A stretch of DNA of 64,000 nt from Chamaecrista fasciculata (lineage: Eukaryota > Streptophyta > Magnoliopsida > Fabales > Fabaceae): assembly GCA_003254925.1 (NCBI GenBank), contig QANZ01003163.1, positions 1-64,000 of the forward strand. Direction: 5' to 3'. How positions within the stretch are numbered: position 1 is the first letter of the stretch; each line of letters opens with the position of its first letter. The notes below the pieces were generated by a model. It saw nothing but the letters and a program-made list of their open reading frames with translations. It searched no databases and had not been told where the DNA came from. A program made the translations under genes and the position numbers. Shown here one piece after another: positions 1 through 11,422 of the stretch.

Positions 1-793
1 ACGTGAAGTTGGCAGTAGGTCATCCCCATGACCTACAAGTCGTGGGCGGACTCTAGCAAGCCATCACAACTACCCAAAACACGTGAGTTATCGTTTTTAC
101 TAAAACGACTTAACCTCAGTACCTCTATGTCAGAGATCCTATTGTCCTACGATATCTTGGTCATGGACTAGGCACAGGAAAGTCATCCATAATCCAAACC
201 ACAACTTTCTCGATTCCCTGAGTGGCCACTCTTTTCCTGGACAGACTCATCGAGGGCGCCAATTAGATATCTTTCATCTAATGAGGGACAAAATCCCATT
301 TTGGCCAATCCACATTCCTCAGCACGGCAATCAACCAAACCCGTACTTAGCCCTTATAGCTACCCTGTTACGGACAGCGTTAGACTAAGCCAAAGTCTGA
401 CAACTGCAACGCCGGAATAATGATGACCTCAGGTCTAAGGCATCACTACAGGCGTACAAGGAGAGGCAAGCTGATGACTAAACCCATGCAGGACTCTCCG
501 AGTCGGTCCAGCAACTCGTAACCACCTTACGTAATTGCACCATGACTCTCGTCCCAGCATCTAGTGCATGCATCTCATGCACCGAGGTCATGCTGGTCTT
601 GGTTCATTTTCGTTCCCACGAAAACAATCGACCAGGGACAAATTTAGATTAATTATCTCATAATTAATCATGGACGTTATCATAGTAAACATGCTAATAA
701 CATGATAACACATTAATTTATCTTCCATAAATTAATAATATGTTCACAACATATTTACATAAAACGATTGGCCCTAGGGCACAATCTCCAACA
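1..793. mobile_element. Terminal part of an LTR (family E), cut by the window edge
   Basis: This stretch aligns along its whole length with 46099-46911, the end of a complete solo LTR of the same family. It ends in CTCCAACA at 793, the expected CA terminus. The start lies outside the window. The sequence after 793 shows no primer-binding site, so this is a 3' LTR or a solo LTR that landed in the 3' part of the neighbouring Gypsy element. No coding sequence is seen in it. The orientation of transcription is not resolved. Confidence 0.8.
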
Positions 794-1212
794 GGTATTC
801 CTCCGAATGGTTCTTTAACAATGGATACCTTGGTAGAAGATTACTTTGTTTGTTTGTTTTTTTTGGTCTGCTTTGTAAAGAACATATGCATAATTTATAT
901 GTACACAGTTTGGCGTACTTTGCGTTTTACTTGCGACGTTGCAACATGCGTTGTCTTTATCTGTGATAACAGATTGACATGTTTAGGATTGTGTCACATT
1001 GTTTTCCTCGTGGGTTGCTCGTGACGTGGCTAGCCGGGGCAGGTAACTCCGACCTGCGGGGCAGTTGATCGCCCATTTTGAGGCGTGGGGAGGCGTCCCT
1101 CCCCGCCTGCATAGATAAGTGGGTGCTTATGTTATATTTAAAGTAGCGAATTATATGAAAAGTAGAATAACTATTTCATTAAATCAATTGAACATTACAG
1201 AGCATAATCTTG
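794..1212 (-). other. 3' untranslated part of the Tat element
   Basis: About 420 bases lie between the integrase stop and the foreign LTR. I see no gene in it. Tat elements are known for a long non-coding stretch between integrase and the 3' LTR, which fits. A short weak resemblance exists between 1167-1195 and 3565-3595 (both AT-rich around CATTAAAT), which may link this stretch to the insert that breaks the RT. Confidence 0.45.
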
Positions 1213-2420
1213 TCACCTAGACAAGTATTTCTTGAGTTTGGTTATGTTCCATGGGTTGGGAAGGTGTTTCCCTCCCATGGTCTCCAGGCGGTATGCTCCA
1301 CCTGGGAGTACTTCATAGACTCTGTATGGACCCTCCAAGTTGGGTCCGAGTTTCCCTTCAGCGGGATTGACCCTATTGTTAGCGACTTCACGTAGTACCA
1401 AGTCGCCGATACGCAGGGTACGTTTTTTGAGTTTGGCGTTGCAGTAGTTCGCGATTTTCTGTTTGTGCGCCGCCATTCGGATGAGCGATGTTTCTCTCAT
1501 CTCGTCGGAGATGTCCAGTGAGGCTTGGCGCTGTGCTTGGTTTTTCTGTTCTTCATAGAAGAGGACACGATCGGATGTCGCTCCGATTTCGGCGGGGATC
1601 ATAGCTTCGCATCCGTAGGTAGGGCGAAGGGGGTCTCTTTAGTCGCGGTTTGTTTTGTGATGCGGTAGGACCAGAGGACCGAGGGCAGTTTGTCTACCCA
1701 TCTTCCCTTTGCACCATCCAGCCTTTTCTTTAACCCTTTGAGGATAATTCTGTTGGCTAGCTCTATTTGGCCATTCGTGGCTGGATGTTCCACCGATGTG
1801 ATTTTTAGCTTCATGTGATAGTTCTCGCAGAACTCCCGGAATTGTTGACTAATGAACTGGCGTCCATTGTCCGTTATCAGGGTATGCGGGACGCGGAAGC
1901 GGGTGATGATGTTTATCAGTACGAACCTCGGCATGGCTGCTGTCGTGATAGACACCAATGGTTGTGCTTCTATCCATTTAGTGAAATGGTCGACGGCGAT
2001 AACGAGGAACTTTCTCTGATTTTTTGGTTGTGGAAATGGTCCCAAGATGTCTATCCCCCATACGTCGAATGGCCATGGCATCTGTAGGGGGTGCATGTCC
2101 TCGGATGGTTTGTGGATCGCGTTTCCGTGACGTTGGCATTTGTCGCAAGTTTTTACGAGTTTGTCTGCATCTTTGATGATTCCGGGCCAATAAAAACCTG
2201 CTTGGAGTGTCTTCCTTTTCAGGGTAGCGGGGGCTTGGTGGGAACCGCATATTCCTTCGTGCAGCTCGCGAAGGATGTAATTCGCCTCATCCGGGGGGAC
2301 ACATTTGAGGGAGGGAGATGAGAACCCTTTTGTTTAGAGGGTTTCCCCGCATAGGAAGTATCTGACGGCTCTTCTCGAGAGATTCTGTGACTCTGGCTTG
2401 TTCGTAGGCAGGGTGCCATC
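1213..2420 (-). pseudogene. Tat-element integrase (frameshifted)
   Basis: Integrase joins the element's cDNA to host DNA. The catalytic core lies at 2096-1599. The first Asp is in GIDILGP, the second in TDNGRQF, and the Glu in NGQIELANR, so the DDE triad is still present. The zinc-binding HHCC region lies upstream, but in other frames (the HEGICGSHQ-like and CDKC-like stretches between about 2290 and 2100), so at least two frameshifts separate it from the core. The C-terminal part (1602-1213) carries the GPYRVYEV and NITKLKKYL stretches usual for Tat elements, and no chromodomain follows. It cannot be translated as one protein. Confidence 0.85.
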
Positions 2421-3490
2421 CTTCAGGTATTGGATGATGGGTGTCATCCAGGTAGAGGCTCCATCGATTTGATATACCCCCTCCTCGTGGATTAAGGGTT
2501 GCTCCAGAGTTGTGCAAATGATAGAGTCTCTGCCTGCTTTACTGGACTTCTTAGCCAACTTTGCCAGCTTGTCAGCGCGTGAATTTTGGTCCCTAAGGAC
2601 GTGCTGGAAATCTATCCTCCAGAACCTGGCGGCAAGCTGTTTTGTCTTTGAATGATACTTCAGGATGGTCTCTTCCTTGGCCTCAAATTCCCCATTCATT
2701 TGTTGAACCACTAGTTGTGAGTCACTATAAACTGTGAGCTCTTGTACGTTGACTGTGGAGGCCAACTCTAGTGTCGCAAGTAATGCCTCGTATTCCGCAT
2801 GGTTGTTCTTAGAGGGGAAACGTATTTCAATGGCTTGCTGGATGACCATCCCGTCCGGCGCCTCGAGGATGACGCTGGCTCCTTTCGACTTCCTGGAGGA
2901 GGCGCCATCGACATGTACTATCCAGGTGACATCGAGGGGTTCCGGTGTGGTCATCTCTGCGACAAAATCCGCCAAGGCCTGGCCCTTGATCGCTTTTCTT
3001 GGTTGGAAACCGATCCCGAACTCAGAGAGCTCGATGGCCCAATATGATAGTCTCCCGGCTACATCGAGCAGGTGGATTATTTGCTGTAGTGGCTGGTCGG
3101 TTCGGACGATGATCGCGTATTGTTGATAATACGGTCGCAGCTTTCTTGTGGAGGTGAGTAGAGTGAAGGCTAGCTTTTCCAACATATGGTATCGTGACTC
3201 TGAAGGCGTCAGGACCTTGCTCGAAAAGTATATTGGTCTTTGCTCTTCTCCCTCCTCGGTGATCAGGGCGGAGCTAACGGCTACTTCTGTGGTGGCGAGG
3301 TACACGTATATCGGTTTTCCTTCCCTGTGGGTGGTCAGTATCGGCGGTTTCGCCAAGTACTGCTTCAACTCCAGGAAGGCTTGGTTGCACTCCTTTGTCC
3401 ATTCGAACTTCTTCCCCCCNCCCCCCCCCCCCCCTTTAGGGTTTTGAAGAATGGGAGGCAGCGGTCGGTGGACCTGGTCAACCATTGGAT
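2334..3490 (-). pseudogene. Tat-element RNase H pair (RH and archaeal-type RH)
   Basis: The connection to RT is seen in FEWTKECNQAF. A first Gypsy RNase H follows (ALITEEGEEQRPIYFSSK, then the QPLQQIIH stretch). A second RNase H starts at VHVDGASS and continues with NNHAEYEALLATLELA, YSDSQLVVQQ and RDQNSRADKLAKLA. These give the Asp, Glu, Asp and late Asp positions of an active RNase H of the archaeal/plant type. The dual RNase H is diagnostic for the Tat lineage. The frame is open over most of its length, but its start comes from damaged RT and it passes through a poly-C run with one undetermined base at 3420. Confidence 0.85.
3416..3436. repeat. Poly-C run with an undetermined base
   Basis: About twenty C residues are interrupted by one N at 3420, inside the coding region joining RT and RNase H. 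In related elements this place encodes a short Lys/Gly-containing linker, so the run is probably an expanded or mis-assembled homopolymer. Confidence 0.7.
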
Positions 3491-3829
3491 TATGGGACAT
3501 CAATGACAGTTGCGAAAGTGAATTAAAATATCATTTAAGAGACAGAGTTGCTCAAAAGATATCATTTCCATTAAATTAGTTGACATTAAAAGTTTGCGCC
3601 GGGCAAACGTCAGTACATTAGCCGGGGATGTGTGCCCAGGTTCGTAATTACAAAAACAAAAAAAGGCCAGAGTGATGCAAATGCTAGGATGCATGAATTA
3701 ATACTAGGGAGAGGAAAAAGAAAAAAGAGGGGTGGTTTCCCTTCTGACTAATGGCCTTGTCAAAATGTGAGGATGCTGTTGTCAGCGCTACCTAGCTGGG
3801 AAGCGATGGATGGCGGCGATCCGGCCATT
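3491..3829. other. Foreign segment replacing the end of the RT domain
   Basis: On the minus strand the RT reads normally to the TTLRHFN stretch (about 3830). The frame then turns into unrelated sequence, and the Gypsy frame resumes at RSTDRCLPFF (about 3480). The roughly 340 bases between are not Gypsy coding sequence, and the RT thumb and connection residues that belong here (some 60 codons) are missing. This looks like a deletion with filler DNA or a small insertion. I recognise no element ends. Confidence 0.6.
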
Positions 3830-4800
3830 GAGGCGTTGAAGTGTCTCAGTGTGGTGAAGATCTCTTCAAGGTCCTGCAGATGGTCACCATTGGGCTTCGT
3901 CTTAAAGACCATGTCGTCGACGTATGCTTCGATGTTCTTTCCGAGGTGATCCTTGAAGAATAGGTCCATCATTCTCTGGTATGTGGCGCTAGCGTTTTTT
4001 AGGCCAAAAGGCATGACCTTGTAACAGAAAACTCCCTTGTCTGTGATGTAGGCTGTTTTCTCTATGTCCCGGGGATCCATGCGGATTTGGTTGTACCCGG
4101 AGAAGGCATCCAGGAAGCTTAGCGTGGCGTAGCCGCTAGTTCCGTCTACTAGTTTGTCAATGCTTGGTAGCGGGTATGGGTCCTTTTGGCATGCCTTGTT
4201 GAAGTCGGAGAAATCGACGCACATGCACCATTTTCAGTTGGCCTTCTGGACGAGGACCACGTTAGACAACCAAGTCGGGTATCTTGTTTCCCGGATAAAT
4301 CCTGCCTTGAGCAGCTTGTCAAGTTCCTCATTTGTCGCTTGCTGTCGTTGCTGGCCCAAATTTCGTTTCTTCTAGAAGACGCCTGGTCTTCCATCCACAT
4401 TGAGAGAGTGGCGGATGATGTTGTGGTCAATCCCAGGCATATCCGATGGTGACCATGTAAAGATATCTTTGTTGCGAAACAGGAATTGTATCAGTGATTC
4501 CTTCTCGGATGGAGGGAGAGTGGCGCAAATGTTGATCGCATGCTCCGGCACCTCGGGGAATACTATCTTCTCCATCTCATCCGACAACTGTGGGTGATTC
4601 TGAGGGACCTCGTCCCTTAGGTCAGTGATCTCACAGTTCATGACAGCGTGCTCCTTTGCTTTTCCTTTGTCCGAGGGGAGTTGTGAGGGTGTCGCCCTTG
4701 ACTCCTTCTTGGTGAGGCTGGTGGCATAGCACTGCCTTGCCGTCTCCTGATTTGGCCGTATCTCCCCTACGCCGTGTGGGGTGGGAAACTTCATCAACAA
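3830..4800 (-). pseudogene. Tat-element reverse transcriptase (broken)
   Basis: Reverse transcriptase copies the element's RNA. The minus-strand frames show the motif CVDFSDFNKACQKD, then FLDAFSGYNQI, PFGLKNA and the catalytic YVDDM box. The two aspartates of the box are kept. The N-terminal part lies at 4800-4372 in a different frame from the core at 4224-3830, so at least one frameshift separates them, and the C-terminal part is replaced by unrelated DNA. It sits between protease and RNase H, as expected for a Gypsy polyprotein. Confidence 0.85.
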
Positions 4801-4827
4801 GTGTGCGGTGGATACAACGGCTCGTGC

Positions 4828-5286
4828 TTAGTTCAGAGAGGGTCTTCCGAGTATGGCTTTGTATGCCGAGGGCGTGGAGACGACGACAAAGGTGGTTGGT
4901 ATCTGGATGGATTTTGGAGCCTTCCCGAGTACCAGGTTCAGTTCAATCGTTCCGTCCACGGGGACTTGTGCTCCCGAGAAACCGATCAGGTGTTCATTGA
5001 AGGGGGAGAGTCGGCTTCTGTTGAGTTTCATATTTTCAAAGGCTTCCCAAAACAAGATGTCAGCGGAGGATCCCTGGTCAACCAAGATTCGTTTGACGTT
5101 GTATCCTCCTATTTTAGCGGTGATAACCATTGGATCAGCCTCTTCTGAATCTATGTCCGCCAGCTCTTCATCGGTGAACACTATCGGTTCACCCTGGGGC
5201 ACGTGCGGCTTCTTGAGATAGTCCAGTTTCATGACTGATCTGCTCATGCGTTTTCGTGATTGGGGGCCTCCTCTCCGCCTATCCAC
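4828..5286 (-). pseudogene. Tat-element aspartic protease
   Basis: The frame contains ILVDQGSSADILF, the aspartic-protease active site in the D-x-G-S-S form usual for Tat elements. Downstream KAILGRPSL is the conserved second protease motif. In the full element this protease cuts the Gag-Pol polyprotein. The frame is open over 152 codons but is not joined in frame to the rest of the polyprotein, so the copy is counted as dead. Confidence 0.8.
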
Positions 5287-5352
5287 TCCACCTGAGATGA
5301 CGTTGATAGTTCCCAGTGGTTGGGAGTCTGTGGCGATTACTCCGGTTCCTCC

Positions 5353-7103
5353 CTACGGGGGCTTGTCATCACGGCGGGATCTGTGCTGGCAGGGTTGGTC
5401 TTCACGGCGGGAGTCCCTATCTTCATCTCCTTTTCGTTTGTTGTCTCTTTTTGCGTATTTCCCTAGATGCCCATTTTGGATTAAGGTCTCTATTTCGTCC
5501 TTTAACGAGATGCATTCGTTCGTTGTGTGTCCGTAATCCTGGTAGTATTGGCAATACCGATTCTGGTCCTTGGGCTTGTCACCAGGGCGGGGCTTCCTAG
5601 GGGTGAGGATTAGAAAGATTCCCAGGCCTTCCGATTCTGCTAGTATCCTTGATCGGGAAACGTTGAGGACAGTATAGATGCCGAAACGTGCGCGGGAAGC
5701 CGCCGATGATCGGTCATTCCCCTTCTCGTGGTGAGGATTCTTGCCTCTGTCCTGCCTCTGGTGATCCTGACGACGTTGGTCGTTACGATGCCGCGGCGGT
5801 GGTTGTTTGTTGTTGGGACTCGTTTTGACGAATCTGTTCTTTTGCGAAGTGAAGGCGTCTTCTTTGATAATAAATTCCTGGACCTTTGCCAGTAGTTCTT
5901 CCAGCGAGCTTGGGTTCATGAATGCCAATTCTTTGTGAGTCTGTCCGGGTCGGAGGCGTGCCTGAAAGGCGTGTACAGCCACGCTATCCTCCAAGTCTTT
6001 GACGGTGAGGCACTTCTGGTTGAAGCGGTGCAGGAAGTCTCGGAGGGATTCGTGTTCTGCCTGGTGGACATCAACTAGGACAGAGGCTAGTTGTTTGTAC
6101 ACCACGCTGGTGGCAAATCTTTTCTTGAAGAGGTTCTCCATGTCCCGGAAGCTGTGAATGCTGTCGTTTGGGAGTTTGGAGAACCATATGAGAGCTTCTC
6201 CGACCAGTGTTGTCAGGAACAACTTGAACTTTTTTCCTTCTAAAAGGTTTGCGATCTGTATGCAGGCATGGAATTGTCGGAGGTGGTCATCCGGATCTTT
6301 GGTCCCGTCGTATCGGGGCAGCTTCATGGGCATCTTGCACCCAGTCGGTAACTCATCCTGTTGGATGTGAGGCGCATAGATGCCAGGAGGCGGCGCGGGT
6401 GGTGCCCCGCCGACACTGGGGGCTCCATGGCAAGGTTGGCTGTAGGTGTTGTGCCGGGAGACAGCAAGTGTCGAGCCAAGAGATGCCACAGTTCTGTGGG
6501 AACGTTCCACTATTGTAACGTGGATTCTAGCAATCCTTGAGGGAGGACTGTTGGATCTTCCATCGTTGGTTCGTCTCGCTCCGTGTTGGCCTCTTTTTCT
6601 CCGTGTGTCTGCAGTATGATCTCTGTGGTGGGGCGTGTTCTGGAGGCAGCATGTCGTTCGGGTGGCGGAGATTCTGGAGATTCGGCTACCTACTTCCCCT
6701 TCGCGTTGGGGCTGGTTATCTGGTCGAAGCATTTTTCCATGAACTGGTTGAACTGTTCCTCCATATTCCGGCGTAGGGAGGCCATGTCAGCCTTGTGGGC
6801 TGCTCTTGAGTCTCGCAACTCAGTCTGGATGATTTATCGTATCTCACTTGTGTATGGCGGTGGCGTTGTGAGTGCCTCCTCGTCCAGGTGACTTCTGAGT
6901 TGTCGGAAGCCAGTGAGGGGAGTCAATGGCGGTGGTGTCATCTCGCTTTGTCGTAAGATCGCTGGAGCAGCGTCCAGAACAGGTGTGGGCTCGCGTTCGC
7001 GTGCTGCACTGCTTGCGTGCCGCGTACTACCCTCCGGAGGGTTCGACTTTGAGGGGTCAGCCGTAGGGCTCGGTGGAAGCTGGTTCTCGTTAGGGGTTTC
7101 CAT
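5353..7103 (-). pseudogene. Tat-element gag (frameshifted)
   Basis: Gag forms the virus-like particle. The N-terminal part (7103-6834, rich in Pro, Ser and Thr) is in another frame from the main part (6732-5353). The capsid region contains LPRYDGTKDPDDHLRQF, GEALIWFSKLP and LRDFLHRFNQKC. The C-terminal zinc-knuckle-like stretch reads CQYYQDYGHTTNEC, the variant in which the second Cys is replaced, common in this lineage. The tail is strongly basic (Lys/Arg-rich). The start at 7103 is the first ATG of the N-terminal frame after the leader. Confidence 0.8.
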
Positions 7104-7159
7104 AGCCGAGAACGTCGGAGCTCCGTTATCTTGAGTTCACGATGAAGTGCAGTATCCGG

Positions 7160-7743
7160 GGGCTCGAGGTCGTCGGATCCTGCAAACGAGAATGCACAGG
7201 GGGTTCCCTGTGATTCTTCTCCAATGCTAAAGTTAGTAAGTTGAGAGAGGTGAGAGAGTAGGTTTTTTAGAGAGAGAGAGAGTTCTTACCTGAGGGTATG
7301 TGGTTTGCTTGTATTTATCCTCGTCCCTTTTGCCTCTTGTTGGTACGAGGTACAAAAGGGACGTTGGGGGTGTTTTCGGGAATGCACAGGGAGTGAGTTG
7401 TTGTGCCTTGCTGACCTGACTCGACAGCTGTCGCTGTCGAGCCACAGTGGGATGTCTAGCCTTTCTTTTTGGGAGTCAGTGATAGCCAAGAGTGCTTTTC
7501 ACCATTTCCCTGTGTACGAAGGGCGTTTTGGACATTTTGCATGTTGTGCTTTTGCCCAACCGTACGTTGTCACGTGGTCCCAAGGATCTTCACATTAAAT
7601 GTCAATATCTTGGAATTTAATGCTTGGATGGGAGGAGACCTTACTAAGTTGCTTTTGGCGTTGGGTCTCCCTCAACTTGTTCTTTCCTATTTATTGCTGG
7701 GTGACCTCTGTCCTTTATATGTAATTTAAAGGATGTATAACAG
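7160..7743 (-). mobile_element. Probable 5' LTR and leader of the Tat element
   Basis: This gene-free stretch lies directly upstream of the gag start on the minus strand, where the leader and 5' LTR must be. It includes a GA-rich run at 7268-7282 and the compact palindromic stretch CGACAGCTGTCG near 7421. The LTR start may be at 7743, where the minus strand reads TGTTATACATCC. No second copy exists in the window, so the ends are not proven and no convincing primer-binding site was found. Confidence 0.4.
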
Positions 7744-9656
7744 TTAATATAAGTTGGAGGAATATTTTTTTTTTCTCTCTCACGAATACACATGCATGAT
7801 GAAATAAAGAAAGAGGGTGGAGGGGACATTGGTATCTTTTCCAAGTTACTCTCTGCCACACAAATACAAAATTGAATAAAAGTATATAATATATAATAGA
7901 AAATAAAGTAATAACTTTTTTCTGTTGAGATAATACAAAATTCATTATATCAGGCCAAAAAGAATACAAAATTCATTAGTGGTCCAAATATATAGTAGTT
8001 GAATATTTATCAATTAAATTTTTTTTGTTACATTTGACAGCAAAAAAAGTTTTAAGATTCACATGGGACGTTGTATAATGATAATGTGCCAAATGTCATT
8101 ATTGATCACGTGAGATATTTTCAGCCTCAATCAACCATTGAATTTAAACGAGTTTTTCTAATTGTCGGTGCCCTAAATTATTGGATCAATCTCAATAATA
8201 TTTTAATATTTTATTTTTCATTAATTTTATCACTAAAATTTGATATTAAATGCCATTGGAATGCTCTATTCATAAAAAAAAATCATGGAATAAAGCCATA
8301 TGTAATATTTTGATATGATTTTTTTTCATATAAAAATCACGTAAATTTTAAGAAAAGCAACTTGTAGGTCATAACAACATCTTCAAAACTTTTCTGATAT
8401 TATTGTCATTCAAATTTGATTATGTAAATCAATTTGAATTAAATTGTCAATTTTAAATATTAGTCCAAATATTAGTTTAGGTATTAAAAATTTTGGAATT
8501 AATTGTATTTATTGTGTTAATTATATTTTCCAACTAGAATATGTTATGTCTTCTTCCATAAATACCCTGGGGCATTAAAAAATATAAATTAATTAAAAAA
8601 GTTTTTCTTATAATCTACTCTCATTCTACATATATTTCATTATATATTTAACATTCAAACACCATTCATGAAATACTATGACACTTTACATTTTCTTAAA
8701 AAATTATCACATTACCCATAATTTATTTATTTATTTTTTGAATTACAAGAAAACAGAAACTATGGGAAGAGATATATGCCTACATATTTATCTACTAAAG
8801 AGCTATTTAGGAGAGTAATATTATTTGAAGACGTACTCAAATCTAGACAAAAAAAAATTGATGTCATCACCCAATGAGCCAAGAATAATGCAAGGAAAGT
8901 TTTTGTTGCTTGTTGTGATGGATGCTACCATGTGTGGAATAAACACTACAATCTGCATGGTTCCTTTTGCAATTAAGCCTTCAAAGCTTGTTCGGAGAGC
9001 TTTAAAACGATTTACAATAGTGTTTATGTAGAGGATAAATTATTTCCATGAGGGTTATGCTTGTGTTATTACTCAGAAAAGTAATATACATGATCCTTAT
9101 GTCTTTTCCTTTAACTTTCCTCCAGCTAACAATGAGTTGCACCAAAGGTCTTATAGTGGTACTCACACGGAAAGGTAGAGAATGGTGGCTTCTGGTCTGC
9201 GATTCTGAAGATTTTGAAGATAGATAGCAAAGGAAATGCTTTTACCCATAATTTATAACATTTGTTATGTTTAATTTTTGTTACATTATTAATTTACATG
9301 TTTTAATTAAAACAAACTCCATTTATATGTCGGCTATAAAGAGACAAACCCATTTGACGATCATAATTCTAAGCAAGAATAAGTTTTTTTCCTGTCGAAA
9401 GTTACAGACTAATACAAGAGAGAAGAAGATATACCGTTATACAAATTAAATAATGACAAAGAAAGTATTGATGGATATATAAATTAAAATTGTTTCACTA
9501 AAGTTGTATTTAGATTAGGGATTAAAGAAGGGAAAAGGATTAACATCTCTTTCCTTTGTTTAGAAAGTTAAATTTTGGATGAGAATATAAAGAGAGATTA
9601 ATTTTTAATTTTTTTATCTCTTCTCCCTTCATATATGGAGATGATGATTATGAAGA
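7744..9656. other. AT-rich stretch without a recognisable gene
   Basis: This region is AT-rich with many A and T runs and short frames only. A slightly less AT-rich part at 8825-9230 carries a 68-codon frame with no family I recognise. It could be a decayed gene piece, but nothing supports that further. Confidence 0.5.
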
Positions 9657-9661
9657 GTGAC

Positions 9662-10159
9662 TCTTAAGATTCAAAGTATCTCCCAACAACCATTCATAGA
9701 TCAAACAAATATATGAGAATGCGGAACATAGAGAAGAATAGATGAACACAGACAATTTACCGTGGTTCGGTCAGTATGACCTACATCCACCCAAGAACAA
9801 GGAACATCAGTATATTGAATAAGAGTTTACAATAATCTGATGAATGAATCAACTCTCAAGTCTTACCTCACCCATATCTCTACTCTATCAACTCTGACTG
9901 AGTATCCCTAAGAGTCTCTCCTGAGATATCTTGTGATGTACTACTTATCAATCTCTAGCTAACTACTAGTATATTTATAGGCATCTCAAACCCTAGATCC
10001 CCAAAGATTACTAAACCTAAGTCCAATAGGCCCATGTACTTAATTCCTTAGCCACCAAGAATTCTACCCAAAATATATAGTAACTAACTAAAATACAAGT
10101 CACCAAAAAGATTACACAAGATATCCCAAATCTTAACAAATAAGATTACGATCTTTACA
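9662..10159 (-). repeat. Copia 3' LTR
   Basis: This 498-bp copy pairs with 15908-16353. It starts TCTTAAGATT (mutated from TG) and ends ATCTTTACA. It contains about 52 bases near 9845-9897 that the other LTR lacks, so one copy has had an indel since insertion. Confidence 0.9.
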
Positions 10160-10174
10160 AATCTTCCCCTTCAC
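10160..10174 (-). promoter_or_regulatory. Copia polypurine tract
   Basis: The minus strand reads GTGAAGGGGAAGATT directly before the 3' LTR. It is the expected plus-strand DNA synthesis primer of a Copia element. Confidence 0.8.
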
Positions 10175-10317
10175 TTGAATTCCCGTACAAGTCACCTAGA
10201 AGACTACAAATCTTCCCCTTGACTTGAACACCCTTCTTCAACATGAACACTTCCTTGTCTTGTCGCTCGCCCTCGAGCATCCTGGTATCACTTGGTACTG
10301 CCCACGCCAACTATCGA

Positions 10318-10966
10318 TCACCCTGAGGGCGGTCTCCCCAAGCTAGCTCCAACAAAGGTTAAACCAACCTTCGTCATACCCTTTACCATGGCGCCTATAA
10401 CACTATCCACAACACTCAAGTATGGAACCCTTGATACTTGCTCCAACTCCCTTGCTGACTTCGGCAGAAGATCCCTTGAGAGCTTGAAATGAGAAGCAAT
10501 CTTCCTTGCCTCTCCAAAACCTTTCATATCAAAATCCTCGTCGATCTGTTCCCGTGCCTCTAAGACCCTAGTGTTATGAGAAAGGTCTCGCACCTGCTCC
10601 CCTTTAGTGTTACTGGGCTGAGCGGTCAGAGCGTTATCAATCACTAGCTCCATTTGGTCCCCCACACCGAGATCTAACTTGGCTATCGCCTTCCCCTCTC
10701 GCTTGTCCAACGAAACAGTCTCATCGAAAGTTACATCACTGCTGATCAATATCCCTGAAGACTTAGGATACATGCACCACAACGTGTATCCACTCACTCC
10801 AGTTGCATATCCTAGAAATATGCACCTCTTTGCCCTCTGCTCAAACTTGTCATCCTTCACGTGAGCATACGCTGGGCACCCAAACACTTTCAAGTGCTTG
10901 CAATCAACAGACGATCCAGACCATACCTCGAAAGGAGTTTTATTCCTGATTTCCATGGATGACGAT
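10318..10966 (-). pseudogene. Copia integrase C-terminus fused to RT scraps
   Basis: On the minus strand the frame carries NKTPFEVWSG, LKVFGCPAYAHV and RCIFLGYA, the conserved end of Copia integrase, then an acidic linker. It then shows DMKGFGEARKI, which belongs to the late RT domain, and VSRVPYLSVVDSVIGAMV, which belongs to the RT/RNase H connection. The stretches that normally lie between these motifs are gone, including the catalytic YVDD box. The frame runs open, but it describes an internally deleted polyprotein. Confidence 0.85.
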
Positions 10967-11422
10967 CTATTTACAAAATGTTGGAAACGCCTCATCATCA
11001 CTTGCCTCACTATTCCTTGAGGCAATCGTTGTCTCACCCTCAATTACGGTCCCCTGAAGATAGTATAGCCTGGCGCTTAGCTTCCCATTCATCAATGTCA
11101 TCGAGCCCTTTCCAACTTTAAGAGTTCCACCTTTGGCGTGAAACTTGTACCCCTGATCCTCCAATGTTGATATTGAAATAAGATTCCTCCTCATCTGAGG
11201 AACATGCCAACACTCAATACTTCTCACAACCCCGTTGAACATCCTAATTTTGATGTGACCGATCCCTTCTATCGCCAATTGAATACCATTTCCAAGATAG
11301 ACCGTTCCACGCATTTGGTTATACGAAGAAAACCATCCCTGTGTGGACACATATGAAAAGTCGCACCCGTATCAAGAACCCAAGAGTCTGATCCATGATG
11401 GCCAGCCACAGAACACAACTCT
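10967..11422 (-). pseudogene. Copia protease with active site
   Basis: The minus strand reads SDSWVLDTGATFHMCPHR near 11390-11340, the aspartic-protease active site (DTGA) of Copia elements. Downstream come YLGNGIQ, GIGHIKIRM and RRNLISISTLEDQGY, the usual protease-integrase junction. The zinc-binding and catalytic core of integrase that should follow is deleted. The upstream end is cut at 11422 by an inserted Athila-type LTR. Confidence 0.85.

Larger units (their letters stand above)
794..7743 (-). mobile_element. Decayed Ty3/Gypsy retrotransposon, Tat lineage
   Basis: Reading on the minus strand, the order is gag (7103-5353), protease (5286-4828), reverse transcriptase (4800-3830), RNase H plus a second archaeal-type RNase H (3490-2334) and integrase without a chromodomain (about 2420-1213). 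This domain order, with two RNase H domains, is the known hallmark of the Tat lineage (Ogre/Retand relatives). The copy is dead: frameshifts break gag and integrase and the RT is disrupted. The 3' LTR is not seen; the element is cut at 793/794 by another LTR. The 5' boundary near 7743 is inferred. Confidence 0.85.

Noticed and set aside
8825..9031. 68-codon ORF as a small gene
   Set aside because: No recognisable domain, and no conserved neighbour or promoter; left as an unexplained stretch.
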